Below the pieces are notes generated by a model. The model did not search any database. It was not told the DNA's origin and saw only the letters and a list, made by a program, of their open reading frames with translations. Made by a program: the position numbers and the translations under genes. Shown here piece after piece: positions 54,938 to 64,000 of a stretch of 64,000 nucleotides of DNA (within the stretch, counting starts at the first letter, position 1; each line of letters opens with the position of its first letter). The stretch spans positions 62,001 to 126,000 of the forward strand of contig NZ_SGIT01000003.1 in NCBI RefSeq assembly GCF_004208525.1, given 5' to 3'. This DNA comes from Sphingobacterium corticibacterium. GTDB taxonomy: Bacteria; Bacteroidota; Bacteroidia; Sphingobacteriales; Sphingobacteriaceae.

Positions 54938-56149
54938 TTATAAAATTTCTAACTTAAAATATTCCATGGTTAACCATTTTTCCGCTGTCATATTCACCAC
55001 ATAACCGAGACTGACCGCCGATGTTTCCATGACTTCAAATTCAAAACTTACATCTCCACCGGTCATTTTGACGCTACCGAGTCGTGTGTCTGAATCTATA
55101 TAATCGTAGTCAGAAAGCTGATTGCCTTCATTCGCGATTAAATAGCCAGGAACATCTCCACCCCAAGCGTCTTCGGTTACTCGCGTCGAGAACCGATATT
55201 TTCCTTTAGGAAGCAATATGGTCTGATGGATTTTTCCATTAATGATATCTGCCGCTCCCCATCCAGCTTCAAATTTAGCAGATCCACCATTATCGGAAGC
55301 ATATCCACCGACCAAAATATCTCCGGCCCAATGGTTCTTCGCTGCCGCGTTTGTTTCCCAATCCAGCAAGGTTCCCCATCGATTTCCGTCATAGTCTGAT
55401 GGATAGAAAGGCTTTTTATAATTTTTGAGATATACTTCCGAGACGTCGCCTATGACACGGACAGCTTCGTGTTTGTTATAAACAAAGGTATCAATTGAAT
55501 TCGGCTCGGGGCGATAAACCGTTGTATAGTCAATGGTACTACCCATGACATAGTCCTTCAAAACTGCCGTTGCATTGATATTAGGTGTGACAATCACCGT
55601 GTCAACTTGTCGATCATCGATATTCTTATATTCTAACCGGATACCATAAAAGCCCATGTCTTTGGATACATCCTGAAGGGTAATGTTGAATTCACCTTCC
55701 TTATTAAAAGCGGAATTCAAGATAGCCCGTTGGAACAGACCTTCTCTAAAACGATCACCATATACATTTCCAACAAGGTAAGTCGGCACGGAACTATTAC
55801 CTTTATCATCGTAACTGCGAACCTCGAAGTTAATCGTTCCTTCCGGAAGGTTTTCGATGACATACGTCAGTGTATCGATATTCTCCGTCAGTTCTACAGG
55901 AACAACTATCGAATCTTGTCGATTATTCCAAAATATTCTATAGTTTGTCATTCCTCTATTTACGCTGACTACACCATGCACCATAACTTGATTTTTACCG
56001 GAAAGTATTTGTAATGAATCAATTTTTGTCGGGTACACGATTTCACCCCCTTCGACATACTGTTTATATTCATCCATCTTGGAACAAGCGGATAAAATTA
56101 TACTACTTAGTAGTACAATGATATAGATTAGATTATTTGTCTTCATCAT
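54938..56149 (-). CDS. DUF4998-domain PUL lipoprotein with C-terminal sandwich (DUF5013-like)
   Basis: Starting at the ATG at 56149 places the lipobox LSAC (SACSKMDEY) at about residue 22 and starts 7 bases after the upstream stop; the ATG at 56167 would overlap that stop. The region KMDEYKQYVEGGEIVYPTKIDSL... SGKNQVMV is the DUF4998 signature; the C-terminal part (about 250-400), with YSDYDGNRWGTLLDW-like and TEDAWGGDVPGY segments, looks like a second sandwich of the DUF5013 type. These are typical accessory surface lipoproteins of SusCD systems. A glycan-binding role is inferred from position. It lies between the DUF4959-like lipoprotein and GH95. Confidence 0.84.
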   Translation of the reverse strand: MMKTNNLIYIIVLLSSIILSACSKMDEYKQYVEGGEIVYPTKIDSLQILSGKNQVMVHGVVSVNRGMTNYRIFWNNRQDSIVVPVELTENIDTLTYVIENLPEGTINFEVRSYDDKGNSSVPTYLVGNVYGDRFREGLFQRAILNSAFNKEGEFNITLQDVSKDMGFYGIRLEYKNIDDRQVDTVIVTPNINATAVLKDYVMGSTIDYTTVYRPEPNSIDTFVYNKHEAVRVIGDVSEVYLKNYKKPFYPSDYDGNRWGTLLDWETNAAAKNHWAGDILVGGYASDNGGSAKFEAGWGAADIINGKIHQTILLPKGKYRFSTRVTEDAWGGDVPGYLIANEGNQLSDYDYIDSDTRLGSVKMTGGDVSFEFEVMETSAVSLGYVVNMTAEKWLTMEYFKLEIL

Positions 56150-56156
56150 ATATTGA

Positions 56157-57359
56157 TTAATATACACCCCAAATTTGAATTTGTCGCATCTGCATAAAGT
56201 AGCTTCCCTGCCAATTACGCAAATTTCTTATTCTTAAATATTTATACTTGGCTGCTTCTTCGGGCATATCAAAGGACCAGCCGATCGTTCCCGCCGCATC
56301 ATCTGCCGGCGTGGAAGTTCCAACCGGTGTGCCTGATGGTTTCACGACGAGACAGGATGCAAGTTTTGTCCAACTATCCCATGATCCATCTTGATTATAT
56401 TCATTAGTCGCCCACACCTCAAATTCCCTTAGATTTCCTTTGTCATAGAAACCATTTTCGCGGCGTGGAAATATCACCACACGGCTTATTTTGGCTTCTT
56501 TGCCTATTGAAAATGTCAGCGAAGTAGGCGAACCGGCGACATCCTGCGTATATAGACTTGGCCATTTTCCTTCACTCATATTTCCATCCCAAAGCATCTG
56601 CAGGTTGGTATCAAACCGGAATTCAGCATCATTTGGAAGTCGGATGGCTTGAAATAGATTTCGATCCAGGAGATTTTCTTCCAAGGGGGTTATAGAGGTA
56701 TATAGCGTGTCAGAAGTATTCAACCAACGATCCCGGACATAAAAGGCGAATTTCATTTCCTCCGGCTTTAACCCCCGAACATTGTAATTAATCAATGAAT
56801 CTTCTGTATAATAGGAATCGAGTTGTGCATATTCGCCCGTGCCAAGAGAATCTAGTAAAGGTACAATGACGACACTTCCTTTTAGTTTATTCAGGGTACG
56901 GATCCGGACTCCGCCAAAGCTCGGCGTAACTTGGATCTCATCAAAAACCAAATTAAATATAGGTTCTTTGGGTTGAACGGTAACCTCCGTAGCGTCCGAA
57001 CTAATCTCACTTTTATTAACGGCGTACAACTTAATTTGATACGGTTTCGTATCCGCAAAGCCATCCACAACCAATTCATTGGTATATTGAGAAGACTTGA
57101 TCACCCGCATTTGTCCGTTCGCTAACGGATATTCTGCTTTGACATATAATAAGTCAACATCATCTGGAAGCCTATATCTTAATACAGCTTTACCGTGATC
57201 GTTTGTTACCTGTACATTGGTGACAGGCCCAGGAGGTGTGTCATTTCCTTCCACGATGCCGTTGAAATGATCATCCTTACAGCCCCCTAAGCCTATTAAT
57301 ATGAATGCAATGCACCAATAGAAAAAGATATATTTTTCGTTTAAATTCATTTTTTTCAT
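56157..57359 (-). CDS. DUF4959/DUF5000-type PUL lipoprotein
   Basis: I chose the ATG at 57359 (400 residues), which gives a signal peptide with lipobox GGCK; upstream in-frame codons lie inside susD. Residues about 40-130 resemble the fibronectin-like DUF4959 domain (GPVTNVQVTNDHGKAVLRYRLPDD), then a middle domain (about 145-245) and a C-terminal discoidin-like domain (about 250-400) with LDRNLF, FRFDTNLQMLWDGN and RNLRNWQGSYF. The discoidin-like fold commonly binds sugars, so this is a likely surface glycan-binding protein. It follows susD after 17 bases and precedes DUF4998 by 7 bases. Confidence 0.86.
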   Translation of the reverse strand: MKKMNLNEKYIFFYWCIAFILIGLGGCKDDHFNGIVEGNDTPPGPVTNVQVTNDHGKAVLRYRLPDDVDLLYVKAEYPLANGQMRVIKSSQYTNELVVDGFADTKPYQIKLYAVNKSEISSDATEVTVQPKEPIFNLVFDEIQVTPSFGGVRIRTLNKLKGSVVIVPLLDSLGTGEYAQLDSYYTEDSLINYNVRGLKPEEMKFAFYVRDRWLNTSDTLYTSITPLEENLLDRNLFQAIRLPNDAEFRFDTNLQMLWDGNMSEGKWPSLYTQDVAGSPTSLTFSIGKEAKISRVVIFPRRENGFYDKGNLREFEVWATNEYNQDGSWDSWTKLASCLVVKPSGTPVGTSTPADDAAGTIGWSFDMPEEAAKYKYLRIRNLRNWQGSYFMQMRQIQIWGVY

Positions 57360-57376
57360 CTCTGTATAATTTAGAT

Positions 57377-59290
57377 TTACCAGCCTGGATTTTGAACTAA
57401 ATTTGGATTTACTAATAAATTGGACTCTCTTATGGGCCAAAAATAATCACGCGGTGCTATAAAACGTTGCCTAAAGAACGTATTCACCGTATAAAATAAT
57501 GCTGGGTGGTCTTTATCTTGTGTTCTGTCCCAGCCCGTGATATTTTTATTTAATTCTTGTGCGGCCAATTTCCAACGACGTAAATCCCAAAAACGTGATC
57601 CTTCAAAACAGAGTTCAATATTTCTTTCGCGTTGAATGATTTGACGTAACCCTTCTTTGGTATTGGGTTTTCCTGGATTCAAAGAATAGGTTGACCACGA
57701 ATCTTGTATCCCTTGTAGACCAGCACGTTTTCTGATTAAATCCAAGTATTCATAGACAGCGGCGGAAGGACCTTCACTCTCATTGAGTGCTTCTGCATAC
57801 ATCAAGTACAGATCAGCTAGGCGAACCATAGGAAAAGGATATTCCTCAATGTGGTTACTATTACCATCTTTAAATGCAAATTTCCAATTGACTAATTTTT
57901 TCGTATAATAAGTGGTGACCGTCACCAAGGAAGAACTTCCCAATTGTCCTAATCTAAACATACTTTTAAATGTGTCCTCATCACTACGGCTAGGTGTATT
58001 TTCCATAAACCAAATTCCGCCATCAAATCCGACCGATGCATAAAATCTATTTTCACGGTCAAAATGTAGTCTGGCCGTCTGGTAGTTTTCTATTAAATTA
58101 TAACGTTCATCATGCGTAGCAGTCCGGAGTAGAGTGATATTTGAAAAATCTAATGTTTTATCCTCATCGATTGGTACACCGTTTTTCGTGTAAAACTGTT
58201 CCACAATCTTAATCGTTGGAGCCATAGTACCATGTACGCTGTTATTTCCTGCACTGTTTGGATCGATTTGAGCCATAGACGAATATTGCATCTGCCACGT
58301 ACGCGAATTAGGATTACCCCAAATGATTTCACTGTTCCACGCCTCTGTTACCGCATTTCGGACATTCATCTGTATCTCCGTTGTTTCAGAAATAGGAAAA
58401 GTGGTTCCCGGAAATTCATACAATTTGACGCCTAGACTATGCGCCATTTCAATCGCCTCTTTAGCCGCCTCAGCAGCTTTCGTCCATTTGCTATTGTCAT
58501 AAGTCGGATTAAATAGCACTTCACCCTCTTTGTCAACAAAAGTGGCATAATCTGGGTTTCCATTAAATAATGGACTCGCCGCGTATAATAATACCTTCGC
58601 TTTTATGGCCATCGCTATAGGTTTAGTAATACGCCCTAAATCAGTCACTGGTGCCGATACTGCCTGAGGCAATTTTTCGATAGCACTATCCAAAAGCGTT
58701 ACGATAAAATCTACGACATCATCCACCGGGGCGCGTTTTAACTGTGTTTCTTCAATAGGCGTATTAACCGGAAGACTGGCATCCGTAATTGGAATAGGAC
58801 CATAGTGACGAAGAAGGATAAAATGATAATAGGCCTTTAAGAACTCGACTTCTCCCAACCAGCTCTGCCTTTCATCAATAGAAAGATCCCTTACCTTATT
58901 CTCGTCTACAACATTTTCCAGGAAGATATTACAGTCCCTTATAGCCTGAAACATAGATTTAGCTCCAAAACCACCATCCCAATAATTTACATAAGGATCT
59001 GTTACGCGTTGATTCCCACGAGCGATGTTCCAATTGGTCGTTGTTATACTAACAGAAGGAAAATCATACCATAACTCATCTCCACCCATGTAAGCCACGT
59101 TCTGCGTAGGTTCACCATCATTAGGGAGATAAGAATAACAAGTCGCCAAATACTTGATGGCCTCACTACGTCTCGTAAATGCATTGTCGACCGTCGGTAA
59201 ATTGTCTGGCGTTACATCCAAAAAATTACAGGAAGACAAACTCAATATTGAAGTTGCTAATGCTATTTGTAAAATATTTTTAAATCTCAT
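57377..59290 (-). CDS. SusD/RagB family glycan-binding lipoprotein (PUL3)
   Basis: I use the ATG at 59290 (637 residues), 12 bases after the susC stop, ahead of a lipoprotein signal with lipobox LSSC; an upstream ATG at 59302 directly abuts the susC stop. SusD motifs are present: CNFLDVTPDNLPT, FLKAYYHFILLRHYGPIPI, a central insertion (about 190-290) with helical repeats, RERNIELCFEGSRFWDLRRWK, and a C-terminal ending NPNLVQNPGW. It binds the PUL3 glycan at the surface of the SusC barrel. Nothing appears broken. Confidence 0.95.
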   Translation of the reverse strand: MRFKNILQIALATSILSLSSCNFLDVTPDNLPTVDNAFTRRSEAIKYLATCYSYLPNDGEPTQNVAYMGGDELWYDFPSVSITTTNWNIARGNQRVTDPYVNYWDGGFGAKSMFQAIRDCNIFLENVVDENKVRDLSIDERQSWLGEVEFLKAYYHFILLRHYGPIPITDASLPVNTPIEETQLKRAPVDDVVDFIVTLLDSAIEKLPQAVSAPVTDLGRITKPIAMAIKAKVLLYAASPLFNGNPDYATFVDKEGEVLFNPTYDNSKWTKAAEAAKEAIEMAHSLGVKLYEFPGTTFPISETTEIQMNVRNAVTEAWNSEIIWGNPNSRTWQMQYSSMAQIDPNSAGNNSVHGTMAPTIKIVEQFYTKNGVPIDEDKTLDFSNITLLRTATHDERYNLIENYQTARLHFDRENRFYASVGFDGGIWFMENTPSRSDEDTFKSMFRLGQLGSSSLVTVTTYYTKKLVNWKFAFKDGNSNHIEEYPFPMVRLADLYLMYAEALNESEGPSAAVYEYLDLIRKRAGLQGIQDSWSTYSLNPGKPNTKEGLRQIIQRERNIELCFEGSRFWDLRRWKLAAQELNKNITGWDRTQDKDHPALFYTVNTFFRQRFIAPRDYFWPIRESNLLVNPNLVQNPGW

Positions 59291-59302
59291 GACTTTCCAC
59301 AA

Positions 59303-62300
59303 TTAAAAACCGACATTAATACCTACATTATAAACGGCCTGAATGGGATATCCCAATCCATTGCCCCCCATTTCCGTATCCCACAATTTAAATTTACTCC
59401 AAGCATATAAATTCATACCATTTAAATATATCCGTAGATTGGACACTTTGAAACGTTGTAATAAACTAGTCGGCATATTATAACCCAGCTCTACAGACTT
59501 CAAGCGCATAAATGCCCCGTCGCGCATCCACCAACTAGATCGTTGCCCATTGTTATTATTAAAACCATCCGTCAAACGTGGCCAGAATGTATGCAGGTTT
59601 TGGTTATCCTCCGACCAATAGTCGTTAGCGATCACCTCCAACAACCCATTCTGGTATCCGCCGTTCAATGCAAATGGCGTCACATTTCCAGGATCAATAA
59701 AAAAGGATGATCTGGCAGATCCTTGTAAGAATGCACTGACATCAAAGTTTCTATATCCTACTGAAAAGCCAAAGCCATAGATAATCTCTGGATCAGTTGG
59801 AAAACCAAGCGGCACTTTATCCAAATCTGTAATCTGCCCATCCCCATTGACGTCACGGTACTTAATATCGCCACCCATCGTCGGAATCAGTCCTCCGAAA
59901 TTTTGTACCGGCGAATTATTAGCTTCAATATCATCCACGAACAAACGTTCGGCAATCAAACCATATTCTTGTCTTAACGGTTGTCCAATGTTTGTCAAGT
60001 GCTTTAATCCATCCGGATAATCAGGTTCCTCGTTGACCAACATTTTATTCGCAGCGTAAGTCATATTGGCGCGGAATTGTGTCCACAAAGAGTTATTGTA
60101 TGATTTGCTATAATCGAAAGCAATATCAAATCCTCTGTTTTCTGCTTTCCCTAAATTTGCTTGAATGGGCGCTTGGAACCCCATAGACGTAGGAATCGTA
60201 GAACGGTACATCAAAATTTGATTTCTTATAGAATGATAATAATCGAAAATTACATTCAAACCATTCACCAAACTCAAATCAAACCCTGCGTCAAATGTAG
60301 TCGCTTTTTCCCAGGTTATCTGATCATTAGCATATCTATAGATGCCATATCCAGGTCGTGAATAATCCCAGCGATTACCCCAAGAAAATCCTCTACCGCC
60401 ATCGTTGGGGTTTACATTGGACAAATAGAAGAAACGATCATACCATTCCCCAATCTGATCATTACCGATAGCACCGTATGTGGCTCGCAATTTTAACCGG
60501 CTTACTACGGGTAGCATAAATTCAAAAGGTTTCTCCTCATGTAAGTTCCACCCCAAACCAAATGATGGGAAGAAACCAAAACGATTGTTTTGTGAAAAAC
60601 GTTCAGAGCCGTTGTAACCGAAATTACCTTCAAATAAATATTTGTTTTTAAATGAATACGTAGCGCGCCCCGAGAGCCCCAAATTTCTTGCCGGCAAGGA
60701 TGTCTGTAAATCCCCTCCGTCGGCTGTTACGTAGTTTCGGATAATACCGATCAACATGCCCGTGAATTCATGGTCCTCGCCAACTAGTTTGTTATAATTA
60801 AGAGCCAATTCTCCATAGGTTGTCGTATTTTGCCTCCTATTGCCTGCATCATAACTCAAGTATTCCGTACCATCGTCTGGATTTAGTGGATTCAGAATGC
60901 TCTGATTGGCAGCAGGAATGTGAATTAAATTATAATAAAAGGGATCAAAACTACGCGCCACGTCAAAATAAGAATAACGTTGTGTATAGGCCATCATCCG
61001 GGCAGATAAACCCTCCGTCAAAAAATCCAATTTTTGTTTTACTTCCAGTTGTACATTTACCGTAGACGTATTGTATTCCTGATATCCTGAAACCATCCGT
61101 GCATAAGGGTTGTTATACATCGAATTTGTTTGACGAATCAATGCATTCCCAAATAATGGATGGGTAGTAAACGGCGAAAATGAATTCGGATAAATAGCAG
61201 GGAACATTACCGGATTAGACCACATGGCCTCTTTGAATACACGTTGACCACCATTGATCATATTGCCCCATTCATCATATCCACCAATAGGACCTCTATA
61301 ATCGTCAAATTGTGCATATGTGCGGATAAAAGCCTCTGTGATCGGTGTAACATTCAAGGTAATGTTTGACCGTACCGAATAATTTTTCAATTTAATGTTA
61401 TTGTCAAACTGGTTCGTATTCTCCGTCCGAAGGTTTCCATTGTCTATATTCATTGTACCGGCCACATAATATTGCGCCAGATTACCACCACCTGTTACAT
61501 TGAAATTTAAGCGTTGATTGGTTGTATAATCTTTGATCATTTGGTCCAACCAATTATTATTAGGGTATAAATAAGGATCATCTCCATTACGCGTATGTTC
61601 GATCTTATTTTGATCGTACGGGAGCTCTGCCCTAGGATTACGCGTCAATACGGCTTCATTTGCCATCTGCATATACGTGATATTATCTGCGAACTTAAAA
61701 TTTCTCGTATTAGTCGATAATGAGTTCTCAAAACGAACATTAAATTTTGCTCTTCCGATGATACCACTTTTTGTCGTCACCAATACTACGCCATTGGCAC
61801 CGCGAGCACCATACAAAGCCGAAGCGGCTGCATCTTTCAATACCGAGAAACCAGCGATATCATCCGGTTGTAGGCGTGCCAAATCTGTGGATGAAGACTC
61901 TACACCGTCTATCAATATCAATGGGTCTTTTTTACCAGCACCGAACGAACCAACTCCTCTAATGAAGAAAGAAGCATTGTCTGCTCCCGGTTCGCCAGTG
62001 CGCTGATAGGCAATTACTCCGGCTACTTTACCCGCTAACATCGTTGTTAGGTTTGACGTTGGGCCTTTAAGTTCTTTTGGGTTTACTGTTGTAATAGAAG
62101 CTACCATACTGCTCTTTCGTTGGCTCCCATATGCTACTACGGCTACTTCTTCAATTTCGGATTCTGCAGGTGCTAGGTGTATAACGAGTTCTCGCTGTCC
62201 GGCAACGGCAACTTCTTTCCGATGATAACCGATAGCGGAAAATTCTAAAATAGAATTTTCCTGTAGACCTCTTATGGTGAATTGTCCGACGTTATCGGTG

Positions 62301-62485
62301 CTCGTTGCCTCTCGTACGCCTTTAATCGAGACGGAAACGTTTGTGATGGGCTGTCGGTTAATGCTATCCAATACGACCCCTTTCAGGTCAAAGGATTCTT
62401 GAGCCCACAGTGTTGGCAACATAAGAAAAGTGCCGAAAAAGAATAGCAGCATATGCCGAACTCTCTTGGTAGAAAAATAACACAT
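59303..62485 (-). CDS. SusC/RagA family TonB-dependent outer-membrane transporter (PUL3)
   Basis: The 1060-residue transporter has a signal sequence (hydrophobic 12-29, ending WAQ), a carboxypeptidase-regulatory-like domain (about 32-105), a TonB-box-like EEVAVVAYGSQRK at 112-124, a plug with AGFSVLKDAAASALYGARGANG and a barrel ending in NVGINVGF. It would import the fucose- and galactose-containing oligosaccharides made by the GH95/GH36 enzymes. The ATG at 62452 is an alternative start. It opens the operon, preceded by a canonical promoter (62586-62616) and a leader of about 95 bases. Confidence 0.95.
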   Translation of the reverse strand: MCYFSTKRVRHMLLFFFGTFLMLPTLWAQESFDLKGVVLDSINRQPITNVSVSIKGVREATSTDNVGQFTIRGLQENSILEFSAIGYHRKEVAVAGQRELVIHLAPAESEIEEVAVVAYGSQRKSSMVASITTVNPKELKGPTSNLTTMLAGKVAGVIAYQRTGEPGADNASFFIRGVGSFGAGKKDPLILIDGVESSSTDLARLQPDDIAGFSVLKDAAASALYGARGANGVVLVTTKSGIIGRAKFNVRFENSLSTNTRNFKFADNITYMQMANEAVLTRNPRAELPYDQNKIEHTRNGDDPYLYPNNNWLDQMIKDYTTNQRLNFNVTGGGNLAQYYVAGTMNIDNGNLRTENTNQFDNNIKLKNYSVRSNITLNVTPITEAFIRTYAQFDDYRGPIGGYDEWGNMINGGQRVFKEAMWSNPVMFPAIYPNSFSPFTTHPLFGNALIRQTNSMYNNPYARMVSGYQEYNTSTVNVQLEVKQKLDFLTEGLSARMMAYTQRYSYFDVARSFDPFYYNLIHIPAANQSILNPLNPDDGTEYLSYDAGNRRQNTTTYGELALNYNKLVGEDHEFTGMLIGIIRNYVTADGGDLQTSLPARNLGLSGRATYSFKNKYLFEGNFGYNGSERFSQNNRFGFFPSFGLGWNLHEEKPFEFMLPVVSRLKLRATYGAIGNDQIGEWYDRFFYLSNVNPNDGGRGFSWGNRWDYSRPGYGIYRYANDQITWEKATTFDAGFDLSLVNGLNVIFDYYHSIRNQILMYRSTIPTSMGFQAPIQANLGKAENRGFDIAFDYSKSYNNSLWTQFRANMTYAANKMLVNEEPDYPDGLKHLTNIGQPLRQEYGLIAERLFVDDIEANNSPVQNFGGLIPTMGGDIKYRDVNGDGQITDLDKVPLGFPTDPEIIYGFGFSVGYRNFDVSAFLQGSARSSFFIDPGNVTPFALNGGYQNGLLEVIANDYWSEDNQNLHTFWPRLTDGFNNNNGQRSSWWMRDGAFMRLKSVELGYNMPTSLLQRFKVSNLRIYLNGMNLYAWSKFKLWDTEMGGNGLGYPIQAVYNVGINVGF

Positions 62486-62585
62486 AGACTTTTTGGTTTT
62501 TTTAAATGGTTATTGAATTTAGTTAACAATGTCTATAATTAGTAACTAATAGCTAATTTTATCTATTCTATTCTGTACCACTCTA

Positions 62586-62616
62586 CAAATGTAATCAAGA
62601 AATTTTATCTTACAAA
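62586..62616 (-). promoter_or_regulatory. Promoter of the PUL3 operon
   Basis: Read on the minus strand, TACATTTG (62586-62593) matches the TAnnTTTG minus-7 consensus and TTTG (62613-62616) lies 19 bases upstream as the minus-33 element. Transcription would start near 62579, leaving a 95-base leader before susC. Confidence 0.85.
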
Positions 62617-62680
62617 TTTTTTTAATAAAAACAGATGAAATAAGATTGTTGCAATAGAGGAAACCTAACCTTCCAAGGAA

Positions 62681-64000
62681 CTATGCAATGCCGAATGGAG
62701 AAAATATCCAATACACCAAGATCAGTAAACCAAGGAGCAGTGCGTAATAATAACCACGATTTCTCCAAGGCACAATTTCCACTTTATTCTCCTGGATAAG
62801 CTGAAATGGCTGGGACATGGGGTAAAGCCGTCCGATGACAAACATAAGAAGGGCTGTAGCCACGAACAAAATACCCATCCAATGCAGGAAATGAAGAGAA
62901 CTGTTTAAAATGAACTGGGTAAAAATGTAGCAGACAATATAAAAGAAAATACCTGCTTTTGCGGCAATAGGCGGAATCTTAGTCTTGAAAAAACCTAGGA
63001 ATAGAATCGTAAAAATGGGTACACTGAATATGCCACTAACTTTCTGGATATAAAAATAGAAGCCTTTATCGCTGTAAATGATAAATGGGGCGATGCTCAT
63101 CGCAAAAAGTGATATCCCAATCTGGAACAGTTTGCCGGTCCTCAATATTCGTTTTTCCGATACCTCTTCTTTATGCTTTTTGGCGAAAATAGGTTTGTAA
63201 ATATTAAAAATAAACAGTGAACTCGCACCGTTCAATCCTACATTGAATGTATTAATGGCTGCCCCTAGCAATATCGCTGCCGTCAATCCGCTCATTGCCG
63301 CAGGTAATACATCTCTAGCCAATAACGGAAATACACTCGCCGTGTGCGGTAAGTCAACATATAAATTAACCGCAATTAATCCTGGGATATTAATCAATAA
63401 TGGGCTGAGCAATTTCAAGAAGCAGGTTAAAGCTACACCCTTTTGGCTCTCCGCAAGGCTCTTTCCTGCAATAATTTGCTGGACAATATATTGCTCCATT
63501 CCCCAATAATAAAGATTGGCAATAAATACCCCTGTAAATAGAGCAGAGAAAGGAATAGCATCTTGTGGCCCACCAATAGCATTGAGATGTTCTTTTTTGT
63601 TTGATAACACGGTTTTAAGACCTTGATATACCGAATCATCCCCCAGATATTTAAGTCCAAAGTACGGAATGGCTACCATGAGGATCAAGAGCCCAACGCT
63701 CAATATCGTGTCGGATATCGTAATGGCACTTAATCCGCCGAGAACGGTAAAAATAACCCCAACCAAGCCGATAAACCAAACCAATATCCAAATCGTTTGC
63801 CAGTAATCTATCTGGATATATCCAGAAATGTCAAAGAGGCTATCAAGGGCCAAAGCACCTCCATAAAGTGTCGTGGGAAGCAAATTCAGTAGATATCCCA
63901 ATAGAAAAACAAGCGAGACCAAATTCTTCGTGCCGCTGTCATAGCGTTTTTCTAAAAATTCCGGAACCGTATTGATGCCTGATTTTAGATAAATAGGAAT
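62681..64000 (-). CDS. Sodium:solute symporter (SSS family), N-terminus outside the window
   Basis: The reading frame is open through the right edge for 439 codons, so the start lies outside; the first visible residues include YLKSGINTVPEFLEKRYDSG, a typical SSS motif in which a helix end carries the VPEFLEKRY sequence. The protein shows multiple membrane helices; the tail is hydrophobic with LLLGLLILVYWIF near the end. SSS transporters import sugars, amino acids or other solutes with sodium. Its position just upstream of the PUL3 operon and on the same strand suggests that it carries the released monosaccharides (for example galactose or fucose) across the inner membrane, but the substrate is not evident from sequence. 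A 195-base gap holding a promoter separates it from susC, so it may be transcribed separately. Confidence 0.9.
   Translation of the reverse strand: MPIYLKSGINTVPEFLEKRYDSGTKNLVSLVFLLGYLLNLLPTTLYGGALALDSLFDISGYIQIDYWQTIWILVWFIGLVGVIFTVLGGLSAITISDTILSVGLLILMVAIPYFGLKYLGDDSVYQGLKTVLSNKKEHLNAIGGPQDAIPFSALFTGVFIANLYYWGMEQYIVQQIIAGKSLAESQKGVALTCFLKLLSPLLINIPGLIAVNLYVDLPHTASVFPLLARDVLPAAMSGLTAAILLGAAINTFNVGLNGASSLFIFNIYKPIFAKKHKEEVSEKRILRTGKLFQIGISLFAMSIAPFIIYSDKGFYFYIQKVSGIFSVPIFTILFLGFFKTKIPPIAAKAGIFFYIVCYIFTQFILNSSLHFLHWMGILFVATALLMFVIGRLYPMSQPFQLIQENKVEIVPWRNRGYYYALLLGLLILVYWIFSPFGIA

Noticed and set aside
62486..62680. Terminator between the symporter and susC
   Set aside because: Only a short CCTT-GG-AAGG-like dyad is seen with no T-run, which is too weak to call.
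1..64000. tRNA, rRNA, CRISPR array, insertion sequence or phage genes
   Set aside because: I saw no cloverleaf, ribosomal RNA segment, regularly spaced direct repeat, transposase motif or terminal inverted repeat in the window.

Overview
The window looks like the chromosome of a Bacteroidota bacterium, probably of the Sphingobacterium/Pedobacter/Olivibacter group (lineage inferred, not proven). The evidence is three separate SusC/SusD pairs with lipoprotein partners and glycoside hydrolases, TAnnTTTG-type promoters with TTG about 19-21 bases upstream, almost no Shine-Dalgarno sequences, and a moderate-to-low GC content. It holds three polysaccharide utilization loci (PULs) and a short housekeeping block. 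I saw no rRNA or tRNA gene, insertion sequence, phage gene or CRISPR array.

Layout. (1) 1-12388, minus strand: PUL1, transcribed as GH18, GH2-lyase fusion, SusC, SusD, small lipoprotein, GH88 and then a beta-propeller sensor cut by the window edge. GH88 plus an alginate-lyase-type domain fused to GH2 points to a uronic-acid-containing glycan that is cleaved by elimination; no sulfatase is present. (2) 12507-22558: ordinary genes, namely an aldo/keto reductase (possibly coupled to a 38-residue ORF), fabD, an M16 peptidase, a TonB-dependent receptor-like barrel, an unassigned exported protein, rnhB and a Prc-type S41 protease. (3) 22738-42840: PUL2, visibly more AT-rich than its flanks. It encodes GH92, GH43, an esterase, two GH99-like enzymes, DUF3823, SusD, SusC and a Tat-type sugar isomerase on the minus strand, and two plus-strand lipoproteins that share a triplicated beta-sandwich module, one of them fused to an SGNH-type esterase. 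The block ends with an unusual regulator: periplasmic LamG-like and Kelch-like domains, one membrane helix and a cytoplasmic SARP-like DNA-binding plus helical-repeat half. (4) 43085-44221: an exported TPR protein. (5) 44151-64000, minus strand: PUL3, a nine-gene operon (SusC, SusD, DUF4959-like, DUF4998-like, two GH95, a clan GH-D enzyme, GH36, acetylesterase) with a canonical promoter before susC, preceded by a truncated sodium:solute symporter.

How the genes work together. Each PUL pairs an outer-membrane SusC pump and SusD lid with surface lipoproteins that bind glycan, enzymes that trim it and esterases that remove acetyl groups. PUL1 appears to be governed by a two-component-type propeller sensor and PUL2 by the one-component Kelch-SARP protein; no regulator of PUL3 is visible. 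Together the loci would attack uronic-acid-, mannose- and fucose/galactose-containing glycans. The most novel items are the Kelch-SARP membrane regulator, the GH2-lyase fusion, and the paired lipoproteins with three copies of one unassigned module.
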